64,000 nucleotides of DNA from Symbiodinium kawagutii (GCA_009767595.1 VSDK01009670.1:162340-226339); one strand, 5' to 3'. Shown: positions 21,741 to 31,139, counted from the first letter of the stretch. The notes: a model not told the origin generated them from the sequence alone. A program made the numbers and translations.

Positions 21741-23211
21741 GGTACTTGGCTAGCATGACTTTGACATGGCTGCACATCCAGAGACTCTGAATTGGACTTG
21801 CCAGTTGTCCAAGGCTGCACAAATCAAAACGTAAGTCATCCCATTGCATGTAAGGATCAACACCAACCAGCACCGCAAGCTCACAAGGATGAATACGACG
21901 AAATTCATCGGTGCCTTCAACCCGAATGATGACCCCATACAAGCCTCTCTCACGCAGTCTTGTGGGTGACAAACCATTCTGCCGACATGAACATGGACAT
22001 CCAATGACCTGGTTGCCCCATGCATGGAGTGCCGTCGGAAGAAGCCCTTGCTCATTGACCAAGAACCGATCATAGGAACCATCCATGATACCAAATGCAT
22101 CCATCTCAACTTGTGTCAACCGAAGCTGTTGCAGTTCATCTTCAGGAATCACCGTAGTTCCAGTCAAAATCTGTGATATCTTCTGAAGCCCACAATGAGA
22201 GGGAAATGCTTGAGGTCGTGGCATGGTGAGAGCAGGGGATACAAGAATTCCCCACCACCGCGATCGCTTGGATGGCCATACATCCTGCAAGTCCAAATCA
22301 AATTGGTGACAGGTAAACTTGGTCAACCGGCAAAAGTCACTGATTTCACCAACAAAGAAGGGATCATCTCCTGCAGGTTTCACACACTCTATGATGCCAT
22401 ATGGAGCTTGAAGCCAATAGATGGCTTCCAATACCCCAGTCAAGCTCGCACTTCTGCTGTCAGCACCCCCACGCATGTCACCGAGATACGAGTATGGCTG
22501 ACACGAGACACCAGCCAAGATCCCCGTGTGTGAAGGAACCTTGCTCCAAATCTCTGAGATTGTGGCAACCTTGCATACATCACCGGTGATGGATGGGACA
22601 CCATGAGTCTGTTCATAGGATGCAGAAAATTTGGGATTCTGGTCTACCCCCAAAATCGGTCGAAGTCCTGCCGCTTTTGCCCCAACACCCATGTACCCTG
22701 CACCACAGCAGAGTTCCACAACACTGTGGAGGTCATCCCACTCACATGTAGAGTGCGCAAGTACCATACTCTGCTGATCAACAACCACTTGACGAATGCT
22801 TCCCAAGTCACCAATGACCACATCCAACAACGTGAAAGCTGAATGTCCTTGCAGTAACACTCCTTCGACATGATAATATTGCTTGGTGATGCTGTCAACC
22901 ACCAAATGCTTCTTATTCAATGGATCCAGCACCAATGGCAACACCACTGTACTGCCACGTGTTCCTGGAGCATCCTGCTGCACAAACGATAATCGCACCA
23001 TGGCAAAGACGGATCTGCCCACTATCAGCTGAACTGCCACACCAGCTGGTAGGTTTGGGCCCAGTGGCTCAACCAACCAACCATTTGTTAATAAATTTCT
23101 GGCATCCCCGGTTCCTGGCCTGTTCAGGGGGTGGCCTAGTAAGATAAAGGCACTCCCCTGCTGGAGCCCGCGATCGCCCGTCCCGGATGACCCCAGTGTC
23201 ATCCGGCCCAC
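21634..23211 (-). CDS. DNA (cytosine-5) methyltransferase carried by a retroelement
   Basis: 525 residues from GTG at 23211; the first ATG is residue 4. Residues 165-178 form motif I (VELCCGAGYMGVG), the SAM-binding loop. Motif IV is GVSCQPYS with the catalytic Cys237 (family usual PCQ, here SCQ). Motif VI is IECVK with Glu275 (usual ENV). Motif VIII is WPSKRSRWWGIL with Arg316 and Arg318 (QxRxR type). A variable target-recognition region follows, and motif X is LVGVDPYMQW...LGQLASPIQS, without the common GN. It should add a methyl group to C5 of cytosine in DNA. The first 150 residues are not recognised. It overlaps the next ORF by 107 nt in another frame and shares its orientation, so it is probably part of the mobile element and not a host gene. 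Confidence 0.85.
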   Translation of the reverse strand: MGRMTLGSSGTGDRGLQQGSAFILLGHPLNRPGTGDARNLLTNGWLVEPLGPNLPAGVAVQLIVGRSVFAMVRLSFVQQDAPGTRGSTVVLPLVLDPLNKKHLVVDSITKQYYHVEGVLLQGHSAFTLLDVVIGDLGSIRQVVVDQQSMVLAHSTCEWDDLHSVVELCCGAGYMGVGAKAAGLRPILGVDQNPKFSASYEQTHGVPSITGDVCKVATISEIWSKVPSHTGILAGVSCQPYSYLGDMRGGADSRSASLTGVLEAIYWLQAPYGIIECVKPAGDDPFFVGEISDFCRLTKFTCHQFDLDLQDVWPSKRSRWWGILVSPALTMPRPQAFPSHCGLQKISQILTGTTVIPEDELQQLRLTQVEMDAFGIMDGSYDRFLVNEQGLLPTALHAWGNQVIGCPCSCRQNGLSPTRLRERGLYGVIIRVEGTDEFRRIHPCELAVLVGVDPYMQWDDLRFDLCSLGQLASPIQSLWMCSHVKVMLAKYRGDPNFSDAFQRPSGVHELVVGSGQHDLAICQGDR

Positions 23212-23293
23212 CGGGTGGACGACCTACTCTTCTTCCGGCCATCCCGAAACAAAGCCAAGACAAGAAAATAGATCAACACAGAAGGACACCTAC

Positions 23294-23567
23294 CTGGGGC
23301 TATGGCGTTGGGCCAATCCAGCCGGTGGCAGGCGATACATAAATGCCAGTATGGCGTACCATCTACCAAGGACCATTTCTCGCCTTCATATTCCTGCAAG
23401 GCACCATGGTTTTCGACATCCTGGAAGATCTGTCCCAACTTGAGCCTTGTCAATTTTTGCTTTTGTTCCCGAAAGTGAAAAATCAAATCTTGCGGGGTTC
23501 TTTTCGGATTTCTTGGCGCCCATGATTTTACAAGTATATAGAACCAACTCCCCCCCAGCTCCGGCAA
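23294..23567 (-). CDS. Possible leader exon of the retroelement or methyltransferase, with CxxC motif
   Basis: The minus-strand frame includes RTPQDLIFHFREQKQKLTRL, KLGQIFQDVENHGALQEYEG and YWHLCIACHRLDWPNA and ends at a donor-like GCCCCAG|GTAGGT at 23294; the unspliced frame runs on to 23199. The CxxCH could be half of a zinc knuckle. The 5' boundary is unclear; another frame across 23386-23560 (IMGAKKSEKNPARFDF) is also open. An intron here would be odd for a retroelement, so this may be a separate exon or a degraded 5' ORF. Confidence 0.45.
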
Positions 23568-24294
23568 TAATGATGAAGGGCAAGCACCCGAATGTAATTA
23601 TTTTGGTTCCAGACCTGGTATGTTCAAGGGCCCCCAGTTGACATTCACAACCCGGTCCTTCCACCGCACCACCAACTCCGGGGTCCGAAGGGCCGTGCGT
23701 CCGGTTTCCGTGCACTAGTGGCAAGGATACCTTCCGCCCCCACGCCCCATGGTGAAGGAACAGGAAAAGGAAGAGAAAAGAGGGGAAAGGGGGTGAAACA
23801 AGGCAATGGTATCTAATAGATAAGATGGTATCCGGTGAAAACATTGACATGGATGCACACAAGCCCGGTTGATCGCTTCTGCAAAGTTGCCACCGTACTG
23901 CTCTCTGATCACGTAGACACAAGCCGCGTTTTTAAAACCCAAGTTCCAAACACATGCTTGCTTAAATCCATGCCTGTCTGTTGACGTGTACATGTTCTTG
24001 CTTGAGACTCCCCGGGTGCTCTGGGCCAAACCGCAGGGCGGTAGAATCACACACGTGAAATTACATTTCTTGATTGTGTGAGAACCACGTGCCAACTTGA
24101 CATTTTCCTTAGGCTTCAGGGGTTACATCTATATCCCCGTTTTTACACCGACAATTCAAGGTAGAAATGCGAAATATGTAAACTGACATCTGCTTCCAAA
24201 TTACACAGCTTCAGCACTGATGTAAACCTTGTAACCACGATCATTGAGGCAATGATGAACCTTCCGCGAAGGCGCCCATATTTTCCTAAGAAGC

Positions 24295-24310
24295 GACAAC
24301 AAACAACAGC

Positions 24311-24351
<41 letters not shown>

Positions 24352-24352
24352 G

Positions 24353-24401
<49 letters not shown>

Positions 24402-24426
24402 GCAACAACAACAACAACAACAACAA

Positions 24427-24515
<89 letters not shown>

Positions 24516-24608
24516 ACAACAGCAACAACAACAACAACAACAACCAATATGTATGTTGGGATAGTGCGGGTAGAGCCGCTAAATCGGAAGATTAACAGAT
24601 AGACAAGC

Positions 24609-24658
<50 letters not shown>

Positions 24659-24660
24659 CC
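24295..24660. repeat. (CAA)n/(CAG)n microsatellite cluster
   Basis: CAA repeats interspersed with a long (CAACAG)n block at 24430-24520, a 60-bp unique interruption at 24541-24605, then more (CAA)n. The poly-Thr, poly-Ala, poly-Leu and poly-Val frames across it are artefacts of composition. Confidence 0.95.
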
Positions 24661-25174
24661 GCCACTAGCCACAATCCGCTGGTCTATACCTACATCTCCT
24701 TTAGCCTTCCACTGCGTAAATCAGTTCATCACCTTACATGTCCTTTAGCCTTGCTCACTGACAATGCTCGCGCCATTTCCTTTTTTCTCGCGGTTAACAA
24801 AAGCAAATCCCGCCGTGCTCGCCGCAGAGATCACACGAGACCCTCAGTGACACAGGGCGGGTTCACCCACACGCAGAAACCTACTCACTATGTTGGCACA
24901 ACAAAGTTCTGACATTGAAAACAGAAGCCTCGCGGAGACCTAAGGCCCAAACTTCTCCGCAGTGAGCATCGATCGTCCGGGCTCTGGCCCCTCAAAAAGC
25001 GAACCGTAAAGTACATGGCGAAGATGAAGATGCAGCGCGAAGCAAAATACACCCACCCGCCTCAACGCAGGAAATAGAATTCATCGCCTCTCGCAAGAAT
25101 CACAGGAAGTGATGCGGCCGGGATTGTCGAACCTCGGCAACATCGGGGAACGCCCACACAACAAATCACACACG
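24661..25174. promoter_or_regulatory. GC-rich non-coding stretch beside the AT-hook gene
   Basis: Richer in CpG than the flanking DNA and without a sustained open frame. It lies downstream of the AT-hook gene's stop and upstream of the retroelement on the minus strand, so it could hold a 3' UTR or the retroelement promoter. No specific motif is identified. Confidence 0.25.
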
Positions 25175-25372
25175 CTAAGTCACAACCACAGGTGGTATAA
25201 GATGGTTTAAGGCCGCAGCCAAAGATGGCTTTGCCTCGATGTCCAGCTTGTGGTTCACAACGCGGGTTTCATTAACCTGGGAGCAATCAAGCCCAGTGCC
25301 AATGGAACCAAACACAACGACACCTACACGCGCCTCTTCAGAAAAATCGATCCTCCGCCGCTTCGCGCTGTC
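25175..25372 (-). CDS. AT-hook gene, last exon candidate
   Basis: It begins at acceptor AAATTCTCCAG|GAC in phase 0, encodes DSAKRRRIDFSEEARVGVVV and FGSIGTGLDCSQ, and either splices at CAG|GTTAAT (25277) or reads on through EAKPSLAAALNHLIPP to a TAG at 25175. KRRR suggests nuclear localisation. The 55-nt interval to the previous exon starts GTGATA, has a T-rich tract and ends CTCCAG, an unusually short but plausible intron. Confidence 0.55.
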   Translation of the reverse strand, partial: DSAKRRRIDFSEEARVGVVVFGSIGTGLDCSQVNETRVVNHKLDIEAKPSLAAALNHLIPPVVVT

Positions 25373-25427
25373 CTGGAGAATTTCATCCGTCAAAGAAAAA
25401 CGACCCAACGCCAAACACGGATATCAC

Positions 25428-25499
25428 CCCGCCTTTTTCAAGAAGCAGCTTCGCAGCGGCGGAGAGGCGGGTGGCGGGTCGCGACTGAGCTTGCTCCGC
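25428..25499 (-). CDS. AT-hook gene, middle exon candidate
   Basis: A 72-nt phase 0-0 exon between CGGTGAAG|GCG and GGCGGG|GTGATA. It encodes AEQAQSRPATRLSAAAKLLL then EKGG, with strongly GC-rich third positions. Both neighbours are also phase 0, so the three can be joined in frame. Confidence 0.5.
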
Positions 25500-25615
25500 C
25501 TTCACCGATGCCTATCCTGGTAGGCCCTCAAGTGTTCAAAGGCAGTTGCCGCCGATCAGAGCCGCTGTTGCCGCCATTGCCGTCACGTTGCTCTTCCGCC
25601 TCCTCCTCCTCCTAC

Positions 25616-25862
25616 GAGAGAAGGAGAGAGAACAAAAGAGAAGGAGAGAGAGAGAGAAGGAGAGGGAGAGAGACGGAGAGAGAAACAGAAGGAGAGAGGA
25701 GAGAAAAGAAGAAGAAGAGAGAATGAGAGAAGAGAAGAAGGAGAGAGAAGGAGAGAGAAGGAGAGAAAAGAAGAAGAAGAAGAAGAAGAAGAAGAAGAAG
25801 AAGAAGAAGAAGAGGAGGGAGAGCGAGAAGAGGAAGAGGAAGAAGAAGAGGAGGAAGCAGGC
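25616..25862. repeat. Purine-rich GAGA/GAA simple repeat
   Basis: Almost pure A/G on the plus strand, with (GAA)n at 25770-25812. On the minus strand it is a C/T-rich tract lying in the intron before the 25428-25499 exon. Confidence 0.95.
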
Positions 25863-25988
25863 CTCAATCAAATTGATCTAGACAACATACACAGCTCACA
25901 CACACACGATTGACAGAACTCAGGGCGCGACGGTGGAGGCAATCTCGCCTTATTGGACCATCGGACTCGCGCCAAACAAATTGAAAGG

Positions 25989-26075
25989 CTAAACCTCTGA
26001 GGCAGCGACCTTCGGAGGGCGGCCGCGCCCGCGCTTCTTTGGCGCTGCGCGGCTGTTGTGGGCACGGTCCAGGTC
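25989..26075 (-). CDS. AT-hook motif exon of a likely nuclear DNA-binding protein
   Basis: It begins at acceptor GCTCATCAG|GAC, phase 0, and reads DLDRAHNSRAAPKKRGRGRP then PKVAASE, with almost every third position G or C. RGRPPK preceded by lysines is the classic AT-hook core, which binds the minor groove of AT-rich DNA. It either splices at GAG|GTTTAG (25995) or stops at the TAG at 25989. With the exons at 25428-25499 and 25175-25372 it could form a small basic chromatin protein. The upstream start is not found. Confidence 0.6.
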   Translation of the reverse strand, partial: DLDRAHNSRAAPKKRGRGRPPKVAASEV

Positions 26076-26188
26076 CTGATGAGCAACCTGTCATTGACCG
26101 GAAAATCCATTATTGACAACAACACCAGAAAGATTCATGGCCATCAGGAACCTGCACGATAACCATGCACAATCAAATACCAAAGAAA

Positions 26189-26221
26189 ATGAGCAAAATG
26201 TAAATCAAACCACCAACCAGT
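26189..26221 (-). repeat. Solo family B terminus
   Basis: The words AAATGTAAATCAAACCACC and AACCAGT form the right-hand family B end, inverted relative to the end at 13007. The two could bound one 13.2-kb unit or be unrelated insertions. Confidence 0.6.
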
Positions 26222-26424
26222 AGTGGTTTTGGTATGGACAATGGTGTTTTTGTTAGCTTCCAGGTTAGCATGTGATGCTGCGCCAGGAGCTTACCCGCTG
26301 CACTGTTGGTTTCTCCCCATGGCCACGGATGAATCTCAGCTGGGATGGACCAGGTCAGTGAACCGTACCTTGAACCGGTACAACACATATTTTTAGATAT
26401 CTAGATCATGTATGTGTTTACATG

Positions 26425-26505
26425 TAAATACTGTATATATATATATATATAGTGTGTGTGTGTGTGTGCGTGTCGAAAACTCAATCCATATATATATATA
26501 TAATG
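26425..26505. repeat. (TA)n and (TG)n simple repeats
   Basis: Two TATATATA runs flank a TGTGTGTG run. Confidence 0.95.
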
Positions 26506-26734
26506 CAAATAATCGTAAATGTAGAGAATTCATATTAGTCAACAAATATGATTATGCATATTTGAAGGTATATTCTAGCTCAGGTGAACTGACACAGAAC
26601 CACATCAACATGTACAGTTTATACAATCAATTGATTGTTGATTACTAATGATATCTTAGGTTTTCAAGCATGGTAGGAGGAGTTGAGGATGGTTCTAGAT
26701 GGTTATAGCCTACCTTGTAAGGCTGCTTGCCAAG

Positions 26735-26777
26735 GCTATATCCCACTTATAACCCCAGTTGTGCACATCCAAGCAGT
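26735..26777 (-). repeat. Family D terminus fragment
   Basis: ATAACCCCAGTTGTGCACATCCAA, read in reverse, matches the TTGGATGTGCA terminus of the element at 31032-31139. Confidence 0.5.
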
Positions 26778-26846
26778 CCTTCTTTAGCAACTCAACCATT
26801 GTCATCTAAATCAGAGTCATCCCGATCATCCATTTGACCCCTGCTG

Positions 26847-26928
26847 GCATCTTTTCGCTGGTGACGCGGCTGGCTGTGCTGCTGCGCTCCCTCATCATGC
26901 TACAGTTGGAGCGCCTTCTCCTGAGAAG
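26847..26928 (-). CDS. Weak coding-like segment
   Basis: The minus strand reads RRRSNCSMMRERSSTASRVT then SEKMPAG between CTTCTCAG|G and a GTCAAA donor, with mostly GC third positions. Other frames are open on the plus strand too, so the call is tentative. Confidence 0.25.
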
Positions 26929-27660
26929 CTTTGGAGAAGCAACATGAACAAATATCAATCCACCCGTTTGTCATATGGTAACAACCAATACTATGGTGGC
27001 AAATGAGCTATATAACAAAAGTAATCAACTTGAACGGGTAATAATACACTCCTGGGTCAGATACATACTAATCTTATACTAAGTAATCAAAGTAATTATC
27101 CAGCAATCAGTACTTTGTAGTACAGCTACTTGGTAACAAATGAGTTGGCAAATCGCAACAAATGGTTGATGATATTTGTTGATGGTGGTTTTTGATACTG
27201 CCATTGTCAACCAAATGGTGCCAAATGGCTGGACAACAAATATAGAATTTAGTATCAGGGCTAATTCTGAGGACAAATGCTACTCAATTCTCTTGATAAT
27301 TATTGCCCCCAGCCGATAAACGCGTTGGCCCTGTTGGTGACCAAGGGTGTCACCAGCTGGCCACGATCAAGCAATACTGTTACAAGTTATGACAATCTTT
27401 GGCCCCAACCTTCATCAGGTAGAAGTTGTTTTTTTCGCACCATTGCATACGACAGAAACCAGGGGTTGATGAGGCCACCATTTGTTCTGAACTATACTCC
27501 ATATTTTGAGAACTTAAAAACCTTCAGCTGTTCTGGCTGTGGGTCAAAACCCCGTACCCCTGGTTCCCCCACTATTTACCATTGTTTTCCCTATTCTTGT
27601 TGGTGGAAATCCTCCATAGCCTTATAAGGGGCCCTTTGTGGCCTACGGTGTCAACACGAC

Positions 27661-27737
27661 CCTGCAACGCGGGGCCCCCTCGCCTGCAGGAGGTACGCTG
27701 CATATGCATTGGCCGCAAGGCCACCCTTCAGTGTGAC
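27661..27737 (-). CDS. Small exon candidate
   Basis: The minus strand between GGCCGCAG|GT and GCAGG|GTCGTG reads VTLKGGLAANAYAAYLLQAR then GPRVA, with GC-rich third positions. A second frame is also open. The short GC-rich island in AT-rich flanks is typical of exons here. Confidence 0.35.
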
Positions 27738-27826
27738 CTGCGGCCATGAAGCCATGGAAATCATGGCGTGGTGGTAGTTGGTGCATGGTTTACTCAATAG
27801 CATATATATGTATATGTAAATGTAAA

Positions 27827-27829
<3 letters not shown>

Positions 27830-27857
<28 letters not shown>

Positions 27858-28000
27858 GGGTGTTTCTCAAAATAGGGGATCCCCTCAATCATCCATTTGT
27901 AGTCATTTGTAGTAATAAACCAGCCATTTTTGGGGCTCCCTGTTTTGAGAAACCACCATAATTATATGTGTATATATATATCTATATATATATATATACA
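27830..28000 (+). repeat. (TA)n tracts flanking a family A element
   Basis: TA repeats at 27831-27856 and 27963-27999 flank the family A copy at 27861-27957. Confidence 0.9.
27861..27957 (-). mobile_element. Family A MITE-like element, copy 5
   Basis: Ends TTTCTCAAAATAGGGGATCC and TCCCTGTTTTGAGAAACC. The core AGTAATAAACCAGCCATTTTT is the reverse complement of the family core, so it is inverted. It sits within TA repeats, consistent with a TA-rich target. Confidence 0.85.
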
Positions 28001-28111
28001 TAAGGGTTTGAATAACCCTCTTGAGGGTGTGCTCCGCCAGTTTGTAGTACAGAACCTTCTGCAATGCCTCATTATCTACAAAATGATCAGGTAGCTGTGT
28101 CGACTCCTTAC

Positions 28112-28168
28112 CAACTGGCCACCGACTCTGTTTTGGGCAAGCCATGTCCAAGCTTGCAAACTCAATGC
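28112..28168 (-). CDS. Small phase 1-1 exon candidate
   Basis: A 57-nt segment between AGATTCGAG|GC and CCAGTTG|GTAAGG (strong donor). It encodes IEFASLDMACPKQSRWPV between split glycine codons. The frame stays open on both sides (downstream DHFVDNEALQKVLYYKLAE), so the exon may be longer. Function not recognised. Confidence 0.45.
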
Positions 28169-28645
28169 CTCGAATCTGCCACTGGCTGCCAAATCAAAAC
28201 AATGTTCTTCCTGGTTCGACTCAACATACCCACTTTTTAGAAAAATTGGGGGGCACATTTTGAAATTGCTGCCCTCTAAATCTTTCCATCAGCCATGTTG
28301 TAGAAAACGCATGCAAACCCTCGGAAATTACCTTCATGATTCATGATCAACTATCATTCATGATTCTCAACCTTTTCTTGGCCAGCTCAATCCAGCTCAC
28401 TAAGACCATCAATAGCCATCAAACATCATGATAGTCAATGATAGCCATTGAAAACCAAAGATAGTAAATGAATGTTGATGATAGTTCATGATGATCAATC
28501 AAAGTCAGAAAGCATCGCTTTGAACCACTACAATCATGTACAATCAATTAGGAGCAAAGCGCAACAAATACGGAAAAAAACTTGATGAAAGGCCCAACAG
28601 CTGTGTTAGGAAGAAACTTTCTGGAACCACAACAAACAATGGCAC

Positions 28646-28870
28646 CGTGATGGAACGTCGAGTTCCTTTGATTGCGTGGATCTTCTTGTGGAATCGCGCG
28701 CCTGCTGGGGCTCTCTTCACACGTTTGCCAGCTCCTTCCCTGCTCTTGTAGCACAGAGGTGTCTTGGAAAGTGACCAAACATTGCCCCACGTTTGGTCGT
28801 AGTTCAGCATCAGAAAACGGTGGCAGCCATGTTCAGTGATCAGCTTCTTCACCTCATCTCTCGCTGACAC
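28646..28870 (-). CDS. Possible DDE-type transposase fragment
   Basis: The minus-strand frame reads VKKLITEHGCHRFLMLNYDQ, TWGNVWSLSKTPLCYKSREG, then AGKRVKRAPAGARFHKK and IKGTRRSIT, and ends at a donor-like ATCACG|GTGCCA. The NYDQTW followed by a basic KR/RRSIT region resembles the first catalytic Asp segment of pogo/Tc1-type DDE transposases. That is a judgement by eye. Only this Asp region is present, so it is a fragment or one exon. Confidence 0.45.
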
Positions 28871-28921
28871 CATATCGGGGATGTGAGTATGCCAACCAAG
28901 CAGAATCATCCGAGGATCCGC

Positions 28922-29113
28922 TCAACATTGACCACCCCCATGAAGCCTTCCAAAACCGTACCCATGCCAACGATGGATAGTCGTCGCTAGGTTCCCATCT
29001 CGGAATTGCTTCTGCAAGGCTCTGTTCCAGTCATCGATCAGGCTGTGGAGTGTGAAAGACTCGGTTGTGCTAACAGTGCGTTTGAATGCCCATCGAATTC
29101 CAATGCCCAACAT
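28922..29113 (-). CDS. Exon candidate upstream of the DDE-like fragment
   Basis: The minus strand reads KRTVSTTESFTLHSLIDDWN and RALQKQFRDGNLATTIHRW, with a possible donor CATGG|GTACGG. It is protein-like and in line with the fragment at 28646-28870; together they may be a decayed transposase. Confidence 0.4.
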   Translation of the reverse strand: MLGIGIRWAFKRTVSTTESFTLHSLIDDWNRALQKQFRDGNLATTIHRWHGYGFGRLHGGGQC

Positions 29114-29255
29114 GGACCAACAATTGAAAAGTCTGCAATGATTTCAATGGCTATGTTAGTCTAGTATGCCAACAACAAAACCGTGATCAACACCAACCAA
29201 GAAACTATATTTTCAACCGTCACCAGCTCCTTCCTCTCAGTCACATCGCTAGATC

Positions 29256-29349
29256 CCAGCTTCCGTTGATGGCTCACCCGCCCAAGCACTGCGCTGTCTC
29301 CAATCACATAGATTTTTGAGGCGCCAATTATTCGACCCGAGTAGACCAT
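29256..29349 (-). CDS. Exon candidate
   Basis: The minus strand reads VYSGRIIGASKIYVIGDSAV then LG, ending at the strong donor TGGGCG|GGTGAGCC. The frame continues weakly past the donor to 29161. Same strand as the two segments just downstream. Confidence 0.4.
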
Positions 29350-29599
29350 GACCCCGGTCCTAACTCTCAGGTATCTAATGTTACTGTAGATTTTGTTGAC
29401 CCACTAGCGAGTTACATGGCGTCAGCAATTCAAACGATGATCGCTTTTTGTTGGCAGTGGTTGGCAACAAATTCCTACACGTTTTGGTCGCCTTGTTCCT
29501 TATCCTCGCCTGAGGTCACGGGGCAATCAACCATGAATATTTGTGCAGCTGATCTGCGAAGTCTTCCCTTGATTGAAATACTTTGAAAGAACATATTAC

Positions 29600-29700
29600 A
29601 CTTAGTATGTAACCACAGTTATTGTTCACACATGTTTCTAGGCCCGCAACACCAGCTTGTTGAAGACCCAACATCTGGGGCTTTTGCAAGCCTCGGATAC
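29600..29700 (-). CDS. Weak exon candidate
   Basis: After an acceptor-like TATCCGAG|GC the minus strand reads LQKPQMLGLQQAGVAGLETC. No clear donor follows. Confidence 0.3.
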
Positions 29701-29993
29701 CAAGATGATAGGAACCGCAACTTGATGATGTCAAAATTCTAGATGATCTATCCTAACAAAATGGTGAAATGCCATCGCGAGGTGATTTAGCAAATGGAAT
29801 TAATCATCATGTATACCCAGTTGCTCCAATTTTCTTGTGAGAATGTACTTGGGGCTGATTTTTTGGGTTCAAACATCTTCTCAGAAGCTATTTGGAGTAC
29901 AAGCATCATCAAATTATGCAATCATTATGATGAATTTTCGTGGTGAATCACATCGTAGTGATTTTCACGGCCGGATTTGTTCCTCGGTTCCAC

Positions 29994-30036
29994 CTGTCGC
30001 AAATCCGCAAGGCTCTGGCCAAGGTCAATCTGCACC
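29994..30036 (-). CDS. Small exon candidate
   Basis: A 43-nt segment between CTGACTTAG|GG and CGACAG|GTGGAA. It encodes VQIDLGQSLADLRQ, and the same frame stays open beyond the donor (VEPRNKSGRENHYDVIHH). Confidence 0.35.
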
Positions 30037-30039
30037 CTA

Positions 30040-31031
30040 AGTCAGATGCGGAGGATAGGGAATCAACCATGGTGGGTAGATACAATTACGCGTAGCAAAT
30101 GATTGGTGTTTGTTAATGATAATGATAAATAATAGATTGACTAATGATCAGTTAATTATCGTTAACAATAATAATGATCAAAGAATCATTAAGCCAATGA
30201 TCAGTCAGCTTCAAAATAGAATTGATCGTGAATGATGAATAATGATCTTAAGAAAGGGTTCAAGAGCCAACAGTCCTGGTGGTTCATATGGTGGGTAATG
30301 CTTGTTGATTGCTGACTAAAGTTGGTCAATGGTAGCTTTTCAGGGTTGACAGTTGCTGATTTGTGATTTATGATGGCTCATGAGGCTTGATCAGGATGGT
30401 GTTTGATGAGATTGGATATTATTTGCATAATCATGGTGCTTCAGATTGATAATTGCAAAGCAGGGCCCCCGAGTTAGCAAATGACTTACTAGCCGTTGGT
30501 CACCGACCTATAGCTATACGGCCTCACCTTGCACTCAAGGAAACTTCATGTGGTCAAACGATCGCTGGAAATTGTGAGTATTTATTCATGCGATGAACTG
30601 TGACGGATGTTTGAACATGGCCAGGGGTGGTACACAAGTGCAGCCATACATGTGGTCAGACGAAAACTGATTTATAGATGTAGATAAAGACATCTTTGTA
30701 AAGAGCAACAAAGATGGACAAGTGTGTCAAGTATGTTAGATAGATGCAAAGACACATACACAAATGAACGGATAGACAGCTACATGCATAGAAACATTAA
30801 ACAGATACTTATATACAACAAAAAATCGATCAACAAGTAGATCGATAGATAGATTAATAAATTTATTGATCGATAGCTTGATTGAATTAAAGACCGACAA
30901 ATAGTCAAAATAGACAAAGAGGTAAATTATTGGAAGACCGGGTAAATTGGACACTTGGCGATCCAGGAGTGACCCATAGTTGGTGAGTTGGTGATGTATG
31001 ATTCGAATTTTATGGGTCACCATGGCACTAG
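30040..31031. other. No gene seen
   Basis: Very AT-rich sequence with TGATGATAATGATCA and GATAGATAGA words and no coding signal. Confidence 0.5.
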
Positions 31032-31139
31032 TTGGATGTGCAGTTGGGGATATAGCTGGAAATATAAAACACGCAAAAGGTAGGTCATTATCCCATTACC
31101 ATGTTAGCTATCAGTTACTAACTGGGGATGCACATCCAA
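31032..31139 (+). mobile_element. Family D MITE-like element
   Basis: The left end TTGGATGTGCAGTTGGGGAT and right end AACTGGGGATGCACATCCAA are inverted repeats around a 108-bp non-coding core. Single termini of the same kind occur near 6600, 26740 and 34250. Confidence 0.7.

Larger units (their letters stand above)
13007..23567 (-). mobile_element. Composite LINE-type retroelement carrying a cytosine methyltransferase
   Basis: This minus-strand unit comprises a possible leader exon (23294-23567), a C5 methyltransferase ORF (21634-23211), a protease-like/coiled-coil ORF (18243-21740) and an EN-RT-RNase H ORF (13139-18001). The 3' end is taken at 13007, where the family B terminus GGTTGGTGGTTTCGACCC is found 131 bp past the last stop; the second LINE at 38 kb ends the same way. 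The 5' limit is not certain: a matching inverted terminus is at 26221, beyond an AT-hook gene. All three large ORFs are uninterrupted, so the copy looks young. From memory, published work reports DNA methyltransferases carried by retrotransposons in dinoflagellates and charophytes; I could not check it here. Confidence 0.75.

Noticed and set aside
18270..21758. Plus-strand ORFs across the 1165-residue ORF
   Set aside because: Antisense shadows with no motif, explained by the GC-rich third positions of the real frame.
24143..24658. Long poly-Leu, poly-Val, poly-Thr and poly-Ala reading frames
   Set aside because: They are translations of the CAA/CAG microsatellite in several frames and on both strands; there is no unique coding sequence beyond it.
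25536..25881. Frames rich in Glu-Arg-Lys on plus and Ser/Phe/Leu on minus
   Set aside because: They come from a purine-only simple repeat.
13007..26221. One 13.2-kb transposon bounded by inverted family B ends
   Set aside because: Not accepted as a firm call: the family B motif is common here and the interval includes an intron-bearing gene, so the pairing could be chance. Kept only as a hypothesis under findings.
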